64,000 bases of DNA. Source: Pseudoscleropodium purum (taxonomy: Eukaryota > Streptophyta > Bryopsida > Hypnales > Brachytheciaceae). The stretch is taken from assembly GCA_963969395.1 (NCBI GenBank), contig OZ017798.1:26032173-26096172 (forward strand). The letters are read 5' to 3'. The first letter of the stretch is position 1. Each line of letters starts with the position of its first letter. A model generated the notes under the pieces. The model made no database searches. It was not told where the DNA came from and worked only from the letters and a program-made list of their open reading frames with translations. Positions 1 through 13,808 of the stretch are shown here, piece by piece. The translations under genes and the position numbers were made by a program.

Positions 1-2680
1 TTAGATAATTTTGCAAATTAATCAATCTAAATTTTATATTCTAATTAAAAATCCTATTAAAATCAATAAATGATACAATATAAATCATGAATTAAACAAA
101 TCTAAAAGGATATATTAGTCAATTGAAATGAATGAAAAAATGTCAATGTTTTTATAGAAAAATCTATATTAAACTAATATAGAAATAGTATAAATGTTTA
201 GATCTTTAGACAATAATGTCTTTTAGTCTTTATATAAGAACTTCAATATTATTATTCAACAAATAATTACATATGTTAATTTATTAAAATTAAAAAATTA
301 AATTAAATTAATACAAACATTGTTCACATTTTATCAAAAATAATGAAAATGATTTTGCAAATCTTGATAGTAGAAGTATTATGTAATATAGAAATTAGTC
401 TTACACAAACTAAAAAAAATTCAATTTTTGTTTTTGAAATACTTAAAAATTAAAAATTAATTAATAAAATTGAATAATTAAAAATGGTAGTAAAAATAAT
501 TCTAAATCACTATCAAAAATTAGAAAACATTCTATTCGTTTTAATGAACAAATAAATTATGTACAAAATTTGTGTGTGTTATATTGTTATGTATTTCAAA
601 GATTATTATTTTTTAAACTTTCTAGCTCATTAACACTTATACTCATATTGCAACAAACAATCAAATCTTTATTACAATGTAATTTTACCTTATAAATAAA
701 TAAGTCATTGAAAGTTTGTAATCAATATCTAAATTTAATTAAGAAAAAAAATCCTAACATGTTTTGTGCATAAAAATATATGTAGGAATTTTATTATAAT
801 TGTTTTAGAAAAAAATTCTTTTACTACAACAATTTTTTTTACCTAATATTGGTTTATGTATTGCATCTAGTGAAGTATACCATCCTAAATATATCTTTGA
901 ATATAAACATAGTGAAAGAACTTAATTTTTCAACATTTTTGTTGATCATCCTTGATATGAAAAATTTACTCTTATCATAAAATACCAAAATTATAGAATT
1001 TAAGGCTTAAGAGTCATGATTTGACTACAAATATTCAAAACATTTTTTTGCAAAGTGACATAAAATTTTACAATAATACACGGTTGAATTTTTTTTCACT
1101 GAAGTTTTTTAAACAACTTACAATAAACTAATGTAAATAGTTCTAACACTTTCCATCTAAAATGAAATCATCTTTATCAATTTTCTCGCTATTTACTTTT
1201 GTTTAAATATTTTTGTTTAATTTGCCCTCTATCTACTATCAATAAACTAATATTGTTGTTTACCTAGGACAAGGCCTCACGGTCACACCGCTCTTGTTTT
1301 GTTTTGTGCACAATGCTAAATTAGCAGTCTCAAGTTGTTCTAACTGACAAGGCAAGAGATATTAAATTTCAAAGTTTGAATTATTACACCAGAAATTATA
1401 AAATTTGTTGCAGAGAGACATAGTGCCATTAGGCTCTAATTTAGCAAAGTATGAAACATTTTAACTGCAACACTATTGCACCAATACTTTTTCTTTTTTT
1501 TAAATTAATAATATTTTTTTCTCTTTGTTTTATTTTTCTATTTATTTTTTAAAATTGTTTGTTGATACCCTACTTTTATTTTCAAAATTGTTTGTCAATA
1601 GGGAACCAAACCATTTCTAATCAAGGACCATTCCCGTCATATAGGCTATGGTCTTTCCAATCAACAAGAGAAAGCATGAGATGAATTATGGCACAATTTT
1701 CAATGTAGTTGTGGTGTATTATCATTGGTTGTAGTTTTAATTGATTTTGCAACCAACCCATGGTTGGAAATAAGAAACCCTATATGACAAGAATAGGTTG
1801 AATTGAATCTTCAACTAAAAAACTAATGGTAATTAGGTTTTGAAAAATAAAATTCTGAAAAATACAAAATCCTTCTAAACTCTATTTTTGTACATGGAAA
1901 TATTTCTCCATTCAAGAAACCTATGCTCTGGATAATTGGATATGCATAATTGCTTAAGTGGTTGGAAATCAGTAGGCTCCTTTAGTTTTGCTATTTTTCA
2001 AAATTGTTTGTCAATATGGTACCAAAATTGATAACACACATGATATTAATTGTTGAATGCTCTAGATGATTTGCCATATTTAAAGAATTGAAAATTGAGT
2101 ACAAAAAGACATAGGATTAATTTAGATATCACTTTTGTGGCAATTACAAATACTATATACCAATGGTTGTGGCAACAACACATGGCATATTGTTTTAAAC
2201 CAAAAAAACAATACATTTTAGTTTCATTTTTATGAAAATTACATAGATAGGCAATTAAACAAGTGGTGTGACCTTGATTTATATATACATCACTTCCTAG
2301 ATACCATTGTGAATTGACTATATTACTATATTACAAATGCATTCTACCTCTACATATTAGGTGGACAATTATATTTTTTTCTATACCTTTTTCTAAAAGT
2401 AAGTCCTTCAAGTTCAAGTTTGCAACTTCATAATAGTGACTTTTCTAAAATATGTTATCACTTTGATTGATGAAAATAAGGCATTGTCTAGATCACGATT
2501 CTTCACGTGACACGCATGGAGTGTGTTCCCTAATGTTAAAGTATTTATTCATGGATAGAACCTTGCCACCATTGTTCTTTCTCCCTCGAAAAGAGGCAAA
2601 CATTGCCAAGCATTTCTATAAATTAAAAAACAATAAATAAAACATCTCATTTGCCCACCCACCTTTCAAAACCAAAACCA
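1..2680. other. AT-rich intergenic sequence, no gene seen
   Basis: I see no coding region, RNA gene or element with definable ends here. The sequence is strongly AT-rich with many homopolymer runs, as in decayed repeat DNA. Confidence 0.6.
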
Positions 2681-2689
2681 ACTTTTTTT

Positions 2690-2900
2690 GACATGGATAT
2701 GGTATATAGAATATATACCAAATATATACATGGATATAGATATAATATATAGAATATGAATGCCTAATATAGAATACTAATATGATACAATATACAAAGG
2801 TGGGTATTAATATAGGGATATAGAGTATGAAATTATATTGTACAACACATGGATATAGATATATGTATGGTATATAGGATATGCATGATTATCCCATGTC
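2690..2900. repeat. Imperfect ATGGATATAGATATA-type repeats
   Basis: The words atggatata, tagaatat and gatatagata recur irregularly over about 200 bp. A short (TA)n run follows near 2971-2986. This is simple-sequence DNA with no coding content. Confidence 0.6.
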
Positions 2901-3085
2901 GATTGTAGTCTAATAAGTTCTTAATAAATATACATAGAAAGCCATCAATTAACTCACAAAAATAAAATTATATATATATATATATTAAGTCATTCATTCA
3001 TTCATTCACTTAATATGTGAGTGAAGTTAGTGATAGTCATAATGCACCTAAAAGATGCAAACATGATGTTTTTATTTCAATTCTT

Positions 3086-3101
3086 CCCCCCCCCCCCCCC
3101 C
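3086..3101. repeat. poly-C tract (16 C)
   Basis: An uninterrupted run of 16 C stands out in an AT-rich background. A shorter C run is at about 22181-22189. Confidence 0.85.
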
Positions 3102-3109
3102 TTTTGGAA

Positions 3110-6100
3110 AATTCAATAGCCGTCAATTTGCATTCAAGAAAAAACCCTAAATGTTGTCGATTTGATCTTCTAAAAAACCAAAGCAAGTTATGCCTGTAAA
3201 ATAAACGATTGTGGCCATTCAAAATTGAATACAAATACAAAATGCAAATGTAATTACATAGTATAGGTATGATTTTAGACTACAAAATATTGATACAAAT
3301 ATGCTCATAGAATATGAATACAAAATACAAATATAGAAGACATACATATTTTTAAGAAATTAAAAAAACTAGACATATCTCATATGATTTGCAATTTCTA
3401 CAAATTTTCTAAAAATAAAAATTAGGCAATTGAAGTAGATTTCAAAAGTTGAATTTGTGAATTTATAAATTTATGTCACATAAAGGATTTGCTCTAAGTT
3501 TTATTCAAAAGTTTTACAACCAATAGGAAAATTAGGTGTGTATTTCTTTGTTAAAATTTGTAAAAGCTTAACAATCAATGAGATAATGCTACATATATCC
3601 CTTTTGGAAATCATGTATGATTTCTCTCAAATTGACTCTTTTGTCAATATGCACGTAGAAAATGCAAACATCTCTTGGGTATTAATTCATTCATCGCACT
3701 TGGAAGATAACATCATTTTTACAATCACTATGCACTCAAAAGAGATAGACATTGCTTGCACTTCTTGTAGTATAGAAAATAACAACTAAGAAAAAATATA
3801 AGAGAATAGGTTCTTTTAGAGGAAGACTCAAATTAGCTAAAGTTGTGTGTAGCTAAGGTCACTCATAGGTGACATGACATTTTATTTAAGAAATAATATG
3901 CTAATTTGACTCATAAAAGAATGTCACATTAAAAATGTTTGCATATATTTCATAAAAGAGATCTATGAATAAAACTAGAAATGTGTTTATTGTTGATAAA
4001 TTTAAAAAACAGCTTATGGGATATAGAATCTTAATTCTTTCAATGCACATTACTCATAGCCATAATCAATTTTCATATAATTGCATTTAAATTTATAATC
4101 AAGCCATAGTCTTAATTTCATAATCAATATCCATATCCTTTTCATTTAATTTTTATAAATTCTTTCATTAAGTCTATCACAATACTCTCCTCTCAATTAA
4201 TTTCATTTTCATATCAATTAAACATTGATGCACAAAACTTAATAATCTCAAATAACTATTTTCTCTCATTTATTCTTGTTTGCACAATCTTAATTTATAA
4301 AATAGAAAACATTACAAATCACCACCATATGATATTAATTATCATATTATAATTTTAAAATCACTCACAATTATTCTCTCTTAAAATATATTTGTTCTTT
4401 CATTCATAATCTTCATTCAACTACATAGCTTGAGCTATCAAACACTTAGCCATTTTGCAATAGTCAATTTAGATTCAATATTAATATCATACTATACACT
4501 TGTAATAAATTTTTCAATGAGACGTTCTTCAATCTAACCTATCTATTGGCTTTGATTGCAAGCACATGCAACTAATATGTCATGTGACATGGCATCAAGT
4601 GTGTCACTATGTCAAATGAATGTAGTTTAATCTTGTTTGGAAACCTTAGGTGGGACTTTAAGTAAAAGCTAACTTTTACTTTATGTAGAATTATAAAAGT
4701 TAACTTTTATTTACCTTTATCTTTATCAACTAGGGTGAGGTACTTAAAGTGTTCAGGCTCCCTTGATTTGGCATTTTTTGCCAAGTGAAGTCTTGTACTA
4801 GATGTTTTGAGAGAGAGAGAGAGAGAGAGATATTGTTGTTGAAATTTGTTCAATTTTGATATTTACTTTTTAGTAAGGTTTCACTTTCTCTTGCATTTGC
4901 ACTCTTAGATTCTTTTTTTATGGAGTGAGAGATAGCTTGCCTTGTATGCATTCAAATCTTGTATCTAACTATGCCTCATGTGTACAAGCCTATAGTTATA
5001 TAACTTGTCATGGTTGAGATTTATAGTTTGCCTATATATTGATGTGCAATTGTTTTTGGAATGCCAAGTAGTCGAAGTTGGAACAACATTCCTCCACTAC
5101 TCCCTCCCATGGCGGACCCTACATGCATTGATTTGCTTCAACAAGAGATGAGCTTACTTTAAGAGGATTTGAAAGGATTGCACTTACTTTCAAAGGATTT
5201 GAAAGAGCCTTATCTAAAGTGGTGTGCCAACAACCTCATAATTTGCATAGGGGAGATACGGAAATGGACAGTCAAGAAATGTAGAATTGAGAGTGGAAAT
5301 GGCAAGCACTTGTACGATCCTGATTTCCAACACCTTCATAGTAGTAAAAGCTACTACAACATTGAAGATGTAGCATCAGATTTTGGAGGTACAACAAATG
5401 TGTACTCTCATTCAAAATGATAATTAAGACACACTTCTCTTCATTACAAGCATTAGAGGATGTGTTGTGGTCTAGTGAGCTAACAATCAAGGTCTATCCA
5501 ACGTTGAGAAATTCTCATTTTGACCAATGCACTACTAATGATCACTATTCAAGAATTAAACAATTTTTTGGGATAATTTCAAGGATGCTTGATACAAGCT
5601 AATTTTGAGCTTTTCAACTTGTTTGGATTGTTATATTTGGATTGTTCATAGTGTTAGGTTTTAAAGGAGTGGGTACTTAGTGTATTAATAGTTGTGGAAA
5701 AATCAACTCTATGGTCAAGAACAACATTGTAATGAGGTGCCAATTTTGGCCTTTATTGACAATGTTGTTTTATGGATTTTGTTTGGATTTTGCTTTCCTA
5801 TTGATGTAGGTTTATGTCACTCGATCTATTGTGTATTACAATCTTTATTTACATGACAAATGTGATATAAGCATTTAATCTCATTTTATGATCTTTTAAT
5901 TTTGTCGTAGAAAAATAATTGAGAACATTGGGTGGATTAAAAATAAGCTTAGAAAAGCAAAGTAAATTTCTAAATGCATCGATTCATTTCTTAATTTGAA
6001 GTCTCTAAAAGATGTATTACAAAAAAGAATTTGGATAAATAATTTTGTATTGGAGGCAATTGCATGGCATCATTGGTGCACTAATGTCCTAATATATTAT

Positions 6101-6610
6101 TTCTCATTGTTTTAAAAAAAAAATTTAATTATCACCTATTAAATTGCAAGTTTGTAACCTACTATTTTGGAAAAAAAATAATATGGATAGACCATCATAT
6201 CATTTACTTAAAAAAACAAATTTTTAAAGAAAATAAACTTTCATAGTTCAAATGAGGCACTTTAAATGAGGCATTTAGTAAAAGACTAGTGCATTGCCAT
6301 GCTACTCTAAATTTAAAAATTTCAAAGAAAAATAGTTTGTAAATGGAATTATCAGCTCTAAATTTTCTTAAAAGAGACATATGCAAAATGTTATTGTTAA
6401 GTATATTATTTCTATCTTTAATTAGTTGGATTATTTTTCAACATATATATTTTTGATGTTCATTATTTTTCTACATTAGTAATTTTTTGATGATTTAAAT
6501 TTTTGATTGTAGTTATAAGTGAAAAAGGTGCTTTTTATAATGAAAATCCAAACATAAAATTGAAATTGACTCCTTTTTTTTCAAAGTATTATCACTCTTT
6601 AGACAAATCA
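3110..6610. other. Gene-free AT-rich stretch
   Basis: Short open frames near 3538-3789 and 5169-5602 show no motif I recognise and have no supporting start or splice context. The 5.05-5.6 kb part is slightly less AT-rich and could be a relic of a coding exon, but I cannot name it. Confidence 0.5.
4809..4830. repeat. (GA)11 microsatellite
   Basis: A perfect GA dinucleotide run of 22 bases. Confidence 0.9.
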
Positions 6611-6620
6611 TTATTATATG

Positions 6621-6839
6621 CACTATAAGAAACTCATGTTTAGGTGATGAGGCCTAATTTTTTTAAACACATTTTAGTGGACATCCTATGCAACAAATTC
6701 ATGTTTTTATGTTAGTAGAAATATTCAACATAACGTTAATGTTGACATAAAAATATGGGTTTGTTGCATGGGATGTCTACTAAAATGTGTAAAAAAAAAA
6801 TTAAGCCTTATCATCTAAAAGATGAGTTTTTTTATAGTG
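6621..6839. mobile_element. CACTA-type foldback MITE
   Basis: The element begins CACTATAAGAAACTCATG and ends with the near-complement, so its first and last ~100 bases form one long hairpin. It is flanked by ATG on both sides (6618-6620 and 6840-6842). A 3-bp target duplication with CACTA ends is characteristic of the CACTA (CMC/EnSpm) superfamily. It is 219 bp with no coding capacity, so it is non-autonomous. Confidence 0.85.
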
Positions 6840-7739
6840 ATGAAAGGTTCTAGAATTCTATATCTTAAAGACAATATATTTTGAAAAATTAAAATTTCAA
6901 TAGGATCTTGGTATAAATATAAATTAAATTTTGGTCTTTTTAATTTTATAATAATTTAATGCTAATTTTTTTAAATGATTTAAAAATAAAAATATTATCA
7001 ATTAGTCAATAGTGCTCATTGAATGTGCAAGTGCACAAAAAGTTGTCTAAAAACTACTCGACCATAGCATGCAAGCACCTTCAATTTATAAACTAAAGTT
7101 GTAGATACAATTGAATTTTGCATTACATGTGTACAATTAGATTTACAGTTGCTATCATTAATATTTACAAAATAGATTTAGTAGCTAATTTTTTAAATTA
7201 CAGAATTAATTGCATCCTTGATATTTTCAATTTCAGATTAGTTTCTTTTTGCAACGGATTTGCAATTGTAAAGTTTTAAATACGACTATTTATGGTTTCA
7301 AGCTTTCATGAATGGAAAATCTTAATTGTTTTATAAATGAATTTACAAATTTAAATTCTAATATTTGAGGTAATTTTTTAAATGTAATTGTAGTTCAATA
7401 AGTTGGTAGGCACTATAAAAAGAATCATTTTAATCATTTTGGAGGATCTAGACTCGTGAGGACTTCATTTTTCTTTAATAACTAGTTTTTGTATTTTTAA
7501 TGTAGTTTAATTCATATGGATACATATTATAGAAATTGAATTGATATAATTTGAATAAATGAAATTATGAATAAGGTGATTTATTCTTAAGATAATGTGT
7601 TTTATCCTTTGATCACAATGTGACTCATTTATTGAGGTATTTTTTTATACATAAAGCGAAGCAAGGGGATATAAGTAGATTGAATTTGTTCAATATATAA
7701 AATTAGTCTTTTAACAAGTGTGGAGTATATATAATTCCT

Positions 7740-8600
7740 AAATACCCAAACTATGGTTTTTGGCAATATAGCAATTTTGGCAACTCACTATAAATAGAAT
7801 TTTTATTTTTATTTGAAATTTTCACACAATATGTGCCCAAGTAGTAGCTTTAAGGCCCAACAATTTTCATAACTTTTGACTACATCATTAAAAAATTATT
7901 GTATGATATGTAATTTTCAATGCTCAATGGGCAATCTCATTTTCAAAAAAAATATTTTTTAAGAAATAAAAATTTGAAATTGATTTTCTAGATTTATATA
8001 AACATGGGAAGCTTTGAATCGTTCAATTTTGATTAATGAGATGAAAGTTGTGAGGAGTTTTAGTTTGCAGGTAATTATAGAATCTCTATTTTAAAATAAA
8101 CTTTGAAATCCTTTAATTAACTCAATTTTTAATTCAAAAAAGAAAAGAAAAGGATGTGGGTTGTTTATTATAACATTACAACCATTGGGAGTGGCAATTT
8201 TTAATTTTGTAACTAAATTCGTAACAATTAAGTATTTTGAATCAATCTATTTATTATTTTTCCTATATTTTATACAATTCCAAATGATCTAAATTTTTTC
8301 AAGAATGTAGCCAACTTGCCTTGAAGAATGAATCCAAAGAAGAACCACCATTTTGAACATTTTTTCATGCAAATAAAACCTTGTGAAGTACAACTGTCCA
8401 TTTTTTTGTAAGGCCCAAAGAAAGATTTTTGTCACTTCAAATACTAATATCTTACCATCTCTGCAATGAAAAATTTTGAACTTTTTTCCATATCTTTTTA
8501 AACAAGCACACTCCAAGAACCTATAGTTACATGCATCTAAAAATGGATTTTTTTCCTAAAATTTGGTACTTGTACTAGAAATAACAATTTTAGAGCGTTT
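7740..8600 (-). repeat. Dispersed repeat family F, inverted copy
   Basis: Read on the minus strand, this segment matches 16240-16695 and then 17380-17560. Shared words include the lead-in to ggcaagttggctacat, then aatggttgtaat, then the tttaggggttaa-adjacent part. The 16-17 kb copy holds about 680 extra bases. The element's ends and class are not defined. Confidence 0.65.
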
Positions 8601-9479
8601 TTTCTTCCAAAGATTCTGGACATGTCCAAAATGACATAAACTCAATGGAAACTAACTTACTATAAGTATAAGGCAAGGTTGACACATTGATGCCGAATAC
8701 TTAATTAGAATTTCTAATTCAAGAATATATTCAAAAAAGTCAAAACTTTCAAAGCCAAACTCTAAAAGCCCCTTGCTATCAGGGATATGAAAGAGGAGAA
8801 GAGAAATTCTTTATAGACATTGCATAGTAGGAGGTAAAACAACCCATGTGGGATGTAAATGGTGAGGATTAGTAGGAGTTCAATCTTCATATTATCCCAT
8901 ATCTTTTGAGGGTTCATGAAGAATAAGGGATTTCATTATTAAAACAACCTCTATACCTATTACTCTCACTTTGCATTCAAAGGTTTATCAATTGGATTTT
9001 TTCAGTTATTGTATGTTACCCATTCATGCCATTGTTATTGTTCTAGTACCTTATTTTCTCTGCAATGTGTAGACCATGCTAAATACGTATAATAGTTAAT
9101 TCGTTTTTTCCATCATAGTATATTAGGTAGTACATGCAACAATAATTTCGTTTTATTAGGAAGAATGGAGGTTGAAACCTAACCTACTATCCCAATTCAT
9201 AAGCTTAGTTGTCCTCCCACTCATGGGTTGATTGCACAATTTTCCATTGCAATGTAAACAAAAGTACGCGTATTGCCCATTTATGAGAAAAAAACACTCA
9301 TATCAAATCATATCTATTGGTCAACATTTTCAAATCACTTAAAATTTAGTTCATATGAAACATATTCCTTGTCCACAACTTCTATTAAATTTTGGGCAAA
9401 AATATGCAAATGTCCACTTACATGTACTTGCCCAAAATTGGTATGTTGCCAAATTCTATAGATTGATCTTTCAAGGGTT

Positions 9480-10430
9480 AAAATTGTCATATCTATTGTT
9501 AAAGGTAAGAACTCTTAAAATCATTTTTTTGCATATTTAACCATAGGATCTTGCACTAAACTTGTGTACTAACTACATAGATTGCAAGATATTTGTATTT
9601 AAAGTGAAAAAATGAGTCTTTTGCACCTTGCTTGACTACATTTTTAAACTTTGAATCTTTATAGATAAAACTTTTTGTACTATTGATTTTGAATTTCTAA
9701 ATTTTTATATTGAAAAAATTTAATTGAAAATCTGAAAATATATGTTAAATTTTTTTATTTTTTATTCATTAAAAATTTATTAAATAAAAATAAATTGAAG
9801 ATTGAAGGGATAACTAAACGGCCATTAATAGCTCCAAAATGGAATTGAAACACACTAATTTCAATGGTGAGATTGTTCTAGCATAAGATCATCCAGTCTT
9901 TACTTGGTAAAACCATTTTTTTAACAAATTGTAAAATTGAATTCAAAAATAAATCCTTAAAGTTTTGTTTTTTAAAAAGATACACTAATTGCCTCAAAAC
10001 AAGATTTTCCATAACTTTCTCGTCACTAATTCAAGTGGAATGAATCAAAGCTTTGCATGTGTATAATTATACAAATTTATGAGAATTTTTTTTTAATTAA
10101 AAATTTTTGTGGTTGATTTTTTTCTACCTAGTTAATTAAAATTTGGAATTATTATATCATAATTTTTGCTTATAGTCACTAATTGAAATAAAAATTATAT
10201 TCCTAGCTAATGTATTGTTCTATCTTTACAAAAAAATTTAGATAATTACAACAAATATTGAGATCATAAGAGTTGTCCAAAATCTATTTTGTCCTCTAAG
10301 GGGACAATTAATGTGATTTTAGAAACTAAGGACTAAGCATTCAAATTTTAAACAATAAATGAACACAAATATATTCTAAACGCATAAAAACGAATTTTTC
10401 CATTCATTAATTTATTTGAAGATTCTTGTA
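9480..10430 (+). repeat. Dispersed repeat family F, forward copy
   Basis: Contains the family core (ataggatcttgcactaaa, then tagattgcaagatatt). Its downstream part matches 40080-40640, for example taaaaattatattccta and the stretch around ttcaagtggaatgaat. No coding frame is evident. Confidence 0.6.
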
Positions 10431-11940
10431 TTAGTTCCTTAACCCTTAATGATATAGATTTTGAAGACTTTGCTTTACAATTATTCTATAATTCAAATGG
10501 GATTATTAGTCTAGCTTCAAGAAGTATCTTTTTTCAATTTAAAAAATGATCCTTTCAAAAACAACTTGAATAAAAAAGTAAAACAAAAATCTTTTGAACC
10601 ACTTTAATGTAAACATAATATTTTTAACTCAAAGGAAAAAATTTTGGTAAAAATAAAAAATATTCAATCTTCCATCAATTTTAGAAGAATTTTTAAAATT
10701 TTTGGCTTCAAATTTTATTGAAATTTTTTGGTTTATATACAAGGTGATTTAATTTTATGGATATAATCTATGAATCATATTTTACAATCATTGTTTGAGA
10801 ATCATCATTAAGTTATTATTCTAAATTGTATTTTATAAAACATCTTCATAAATTTGAAAATCTAGACCATCCCTTGATCTTGAAGGGATTAAATTCAAAA
10901 TTTTAATTTTTTAATCTCTTACATTTCATTTATTTAAATCATAAAAATATATAATTTTTTATTTTTAAGATACTTGACGATAATTTTCATATTTGAAAAT
11001 TTGAATAAATTTATATATCAAATTAAACTCTTCAACTTTCATTGTTTGCTTTTGAAAACTTCTAGTGGCTCTTAGTGGTGTAGGTGACTATTCAAAGTCC
11101 AAATAATGATGAAAGGTCATTAAAAAAGAATAGACATAAATGGCTCCATAACATCATTTTTTCCTAATAAACTCTAATGATCTTGTGAGTTGCTAAGTAC
11201 ATCAATTACAAAGTCATTACAAAGAATACATTATATGTAAGGCCTATATACAATATACTTCATGTTTTATTGGAATCAAGATTCCATACAACCAATTCCA
11301 CTTGTCATCTTGCGATTGGATTGGAATAATGTGAATTCCTAAAATTCTGTTGTGGAAATTCAATCTCAATACTTACTTATTGAATAAGACCTTCACATAT
11401 AATAAGCAAAATATGCAAAATTTCAAAAAAAAATTTAGGTGCAATAATCCTTAAAGATTTGGAAACTCCAATTTTCAAATGTGCCATGGCATTTTTAGGG
11501 TATTTGACACAGAAGGTTTATGAATTAGGTATACATTATTGAAAAAAATTGTATTAATGTTTGATTGTATCCAATGACACATGACACTTCGAATTTGGAT
11601 CAATGATGTACCTTCAATATTTCTTGTAAGTTATAAAACTGTCACATATTCAAACGTGTACGATGTTGTATTCAAACATGATAAGGTTTAGATGTCAAAA
11701 TTACATCCCAAAGAAAGATATTCATTGTTGAATTATAAATCCAAACACATACATCTTGCCATACTATAGTACATAAAATTGTTACATATTCAACATGTAT
11801 GGTATGGTATTTGAGCATGATTAGGTTTGGATCTAAAAATGCCATCTAAATGAAAGATCATAATTGTTGAAGTACCAATCCAATGATGTATATCTTATAA
11901 TATTTTAATTCATATAAATAATAATTCATATTCTACCGGG
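10430..11940. other. Intergenic sequence upstream of the MYND gene
   Basis: AT-rich sequence without a recognisable gene. Two diverged copies of an ~125-bp unit are visible at about 11640-11750 and 11760-11890 (words acatattcaaacgtgta / acatattcaacatgta, then aggtttagat and aaagata). They may be a local tandem duplication upstream of the promoter. Confidence 0.45.
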
Positions 11941-11957
11941 AGTCAAATACAATACCA

Positions 11958-11963
11958 TATATA
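11958..11963 (+). promoter_or_regulatory. Candidate TATA box of the MYND gene
   Basis: TATATA in the context ccatatatacgg lies exactly where base composition changes from AT-rich intergenic to GC-elevated transcribed-looking sequence. It would place transcription start near 11990. Position and composition are the only support. Confidence 0.4.
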
Positions 11964-11989
11964 CGGTTCCCCACAACCCTTTCCGTACC

Positions 11990-13808
11990 TTCTTTGTTTT
12001 GGGGTCCGTCACTGGACCACCACCTGTGAGAAGAAGTCGGCCAAGCCGACTGTTCTAGAAGAAGGCAAGAAGCCCGAGCTCTACCGACTCCAAGCTTACC
12101 CTAAAGCAAGCAGCATTTGCCCACCATCGCCAGAGCTTGGATTTCTGGCACTGGCCGTCTCGGCCTTTTAATTCGCCATTCTCCCCGCCCGCCATTTCCA
12201 CTGCTTTAGAGTTTTTCTGACGCTCATTTCTTCGGAGTCGAGACTTGCGAATTTGCTTGCCGTTCTCTGGTGCGTTGTGGCGCTTGTTTTGGGCAGTTCG
12301 ATGATTGGGATTTATCGGATTGCTGCGGTTAGTTTCCTCTTCCTTCAAGCTGTTTTCAGCGTCATGATTGTTCCTTTTCTTTCCTTGCGCGCTTTGGTTG
12401 GTGAATTGGTCACTATGTAGGTCTTTAGGGTTTGTTGAATTTGAGGTTTTTAGGGCTTGAGTGCTCATAGAATCTGTCTCTTAAGGTTTGCGTTTGGTCT
12501 TTTAAGCTGCAAGCGTGAACTTCGTGTGCCCCTTCGTTTGAAGATAGTTCTTTCCTCTTGTCGTTAGTGAACAGTATTGGGATTCCGTCAAATCCGCATG
12601 TGGCGGGGTTAGTCTTCAGCTGAATTTTTGGAGGTTTTAGGGATTGAATGCTGAAATCGCTGCTTCCTTGTGGTTTGCCGTTCGCCCTCTAGAGCTGGGA
12701 GCGTGAACATTTTCTGCGACTCCTTTTGTTTGTGAGCATTTGGGATTTTGATAAGTCACTACGTGCTTTAGCGTCAGCTAGGTTTGAGTTTCTGGGAGCG
12801 GGATTTGTGCATATAGATTGTGTATTTTCAGAGTAAGTGAGTGTCGAGTGTTGGTGGCTGCTGGTTGGTGCCTGAAATATGAGCTCCGTAGGGTGAGAAG
12901 AGCCCTGTCTTTGCACCTTCTGAACGTCTACCATGAGTGGTGGACCAAGAATGAGCGGTTGCTTGGAAGAGAGTCGTACTGCTTCAATCACAAGTTGCTG
13001 GATTCGGTGGACTGGGTCATGGGTCAGCATTTTTGAGAATATTTTTGGAGCGGGTTACTGTTTTCAGATGGTTGGCATCAAGTTCTGGAACAGTCGGTTG
13101 TATCTTTGACCGGGTTGCGAAGTGAATTTGACGTTGGATTTATTTGTCGGTTGTAGTCCCTGGTCTGTATTCAGTGGTTGTTGTTTGTCATAGTTGGGAA
13201 AATGAATTGGCGAAACAGTATGTAGGCGCTGGCGAAAGGGGTTTCGGCAGGCTAAGGTTCGGCTGAACATGACTGTCTAGGTTTGTTTCGCGTGGAATTA
13301 ACGTAGAGGATACAGTTTGCGTCACTTTAAGCATTTTAACCACTATGTAAAATTGTGATTTGGGGAGAATCCGTATAGTGCCCTGGAGAGATTACTTTGG
13401 GTTCAAGAGGCAAGGCTGTGGAGACTAGATTTTATCACTATCCGTGAATTTCTTATGCAATCATTTGTAGTGGGAGGTTGAGGAGCTCTTTAAAGTGAAC
13501 AACCCCATTTCCATTCGAAGTATCTGTGGCCATAGCCATTTAGCTAAGTCATGTTTATTCTTCTTGCTACCAATCCAACCAAGTATATGAATAGATGCGT
13601 TGCTGTTGGTTAGTGTTGGAGACGGTAACTCCGGAACGATTTTAGTATTCTCTAACTCTTAATTTTCAATTTTGGGGTATGTCGGTAGAGGTCATTGTGA
13701 TTGGATTTTGATGTGAAGGAGGGTGTTCTGTTTCAGGAAGAGCTTGAAGTAGCTGGCGAAGGAGGAGTATTCGATTGAAGCAAGATTGTGGGAGGTAGTG
13801 CAATCCCG
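11990..13808 (+). other. Long 5' leader region of the MYND gene, probably with an intron
   Basis: About 1.8 kb of GC-elevated sequence precedes the coding start and has no long plus-strand coding frame of its own. A good 3' splice site (gttctgtttcag, AG at 13735-13736) lies 72 bp before the ATG, which suggests at least one intron in the 5' UTR. The stretch 13290-13620 is similar to 63340-63680, so leader sequence is shared with a second locus. The donor site and the exon boundaries are not resolved. Confidence 0.5.

Noticed and set aside
5169..5602. Two adjacent open frames as a possible gene
   Set aside because: No recognisable motif, mixed frames, and no splice or promoter support.
12055..13030. 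Minus-strand open frames of 113-137 residues opposite the MYND leader
   Set aside because: No domain, low-complexity polar composition, and they oppose the apparent transcription direction of the MYND gene.
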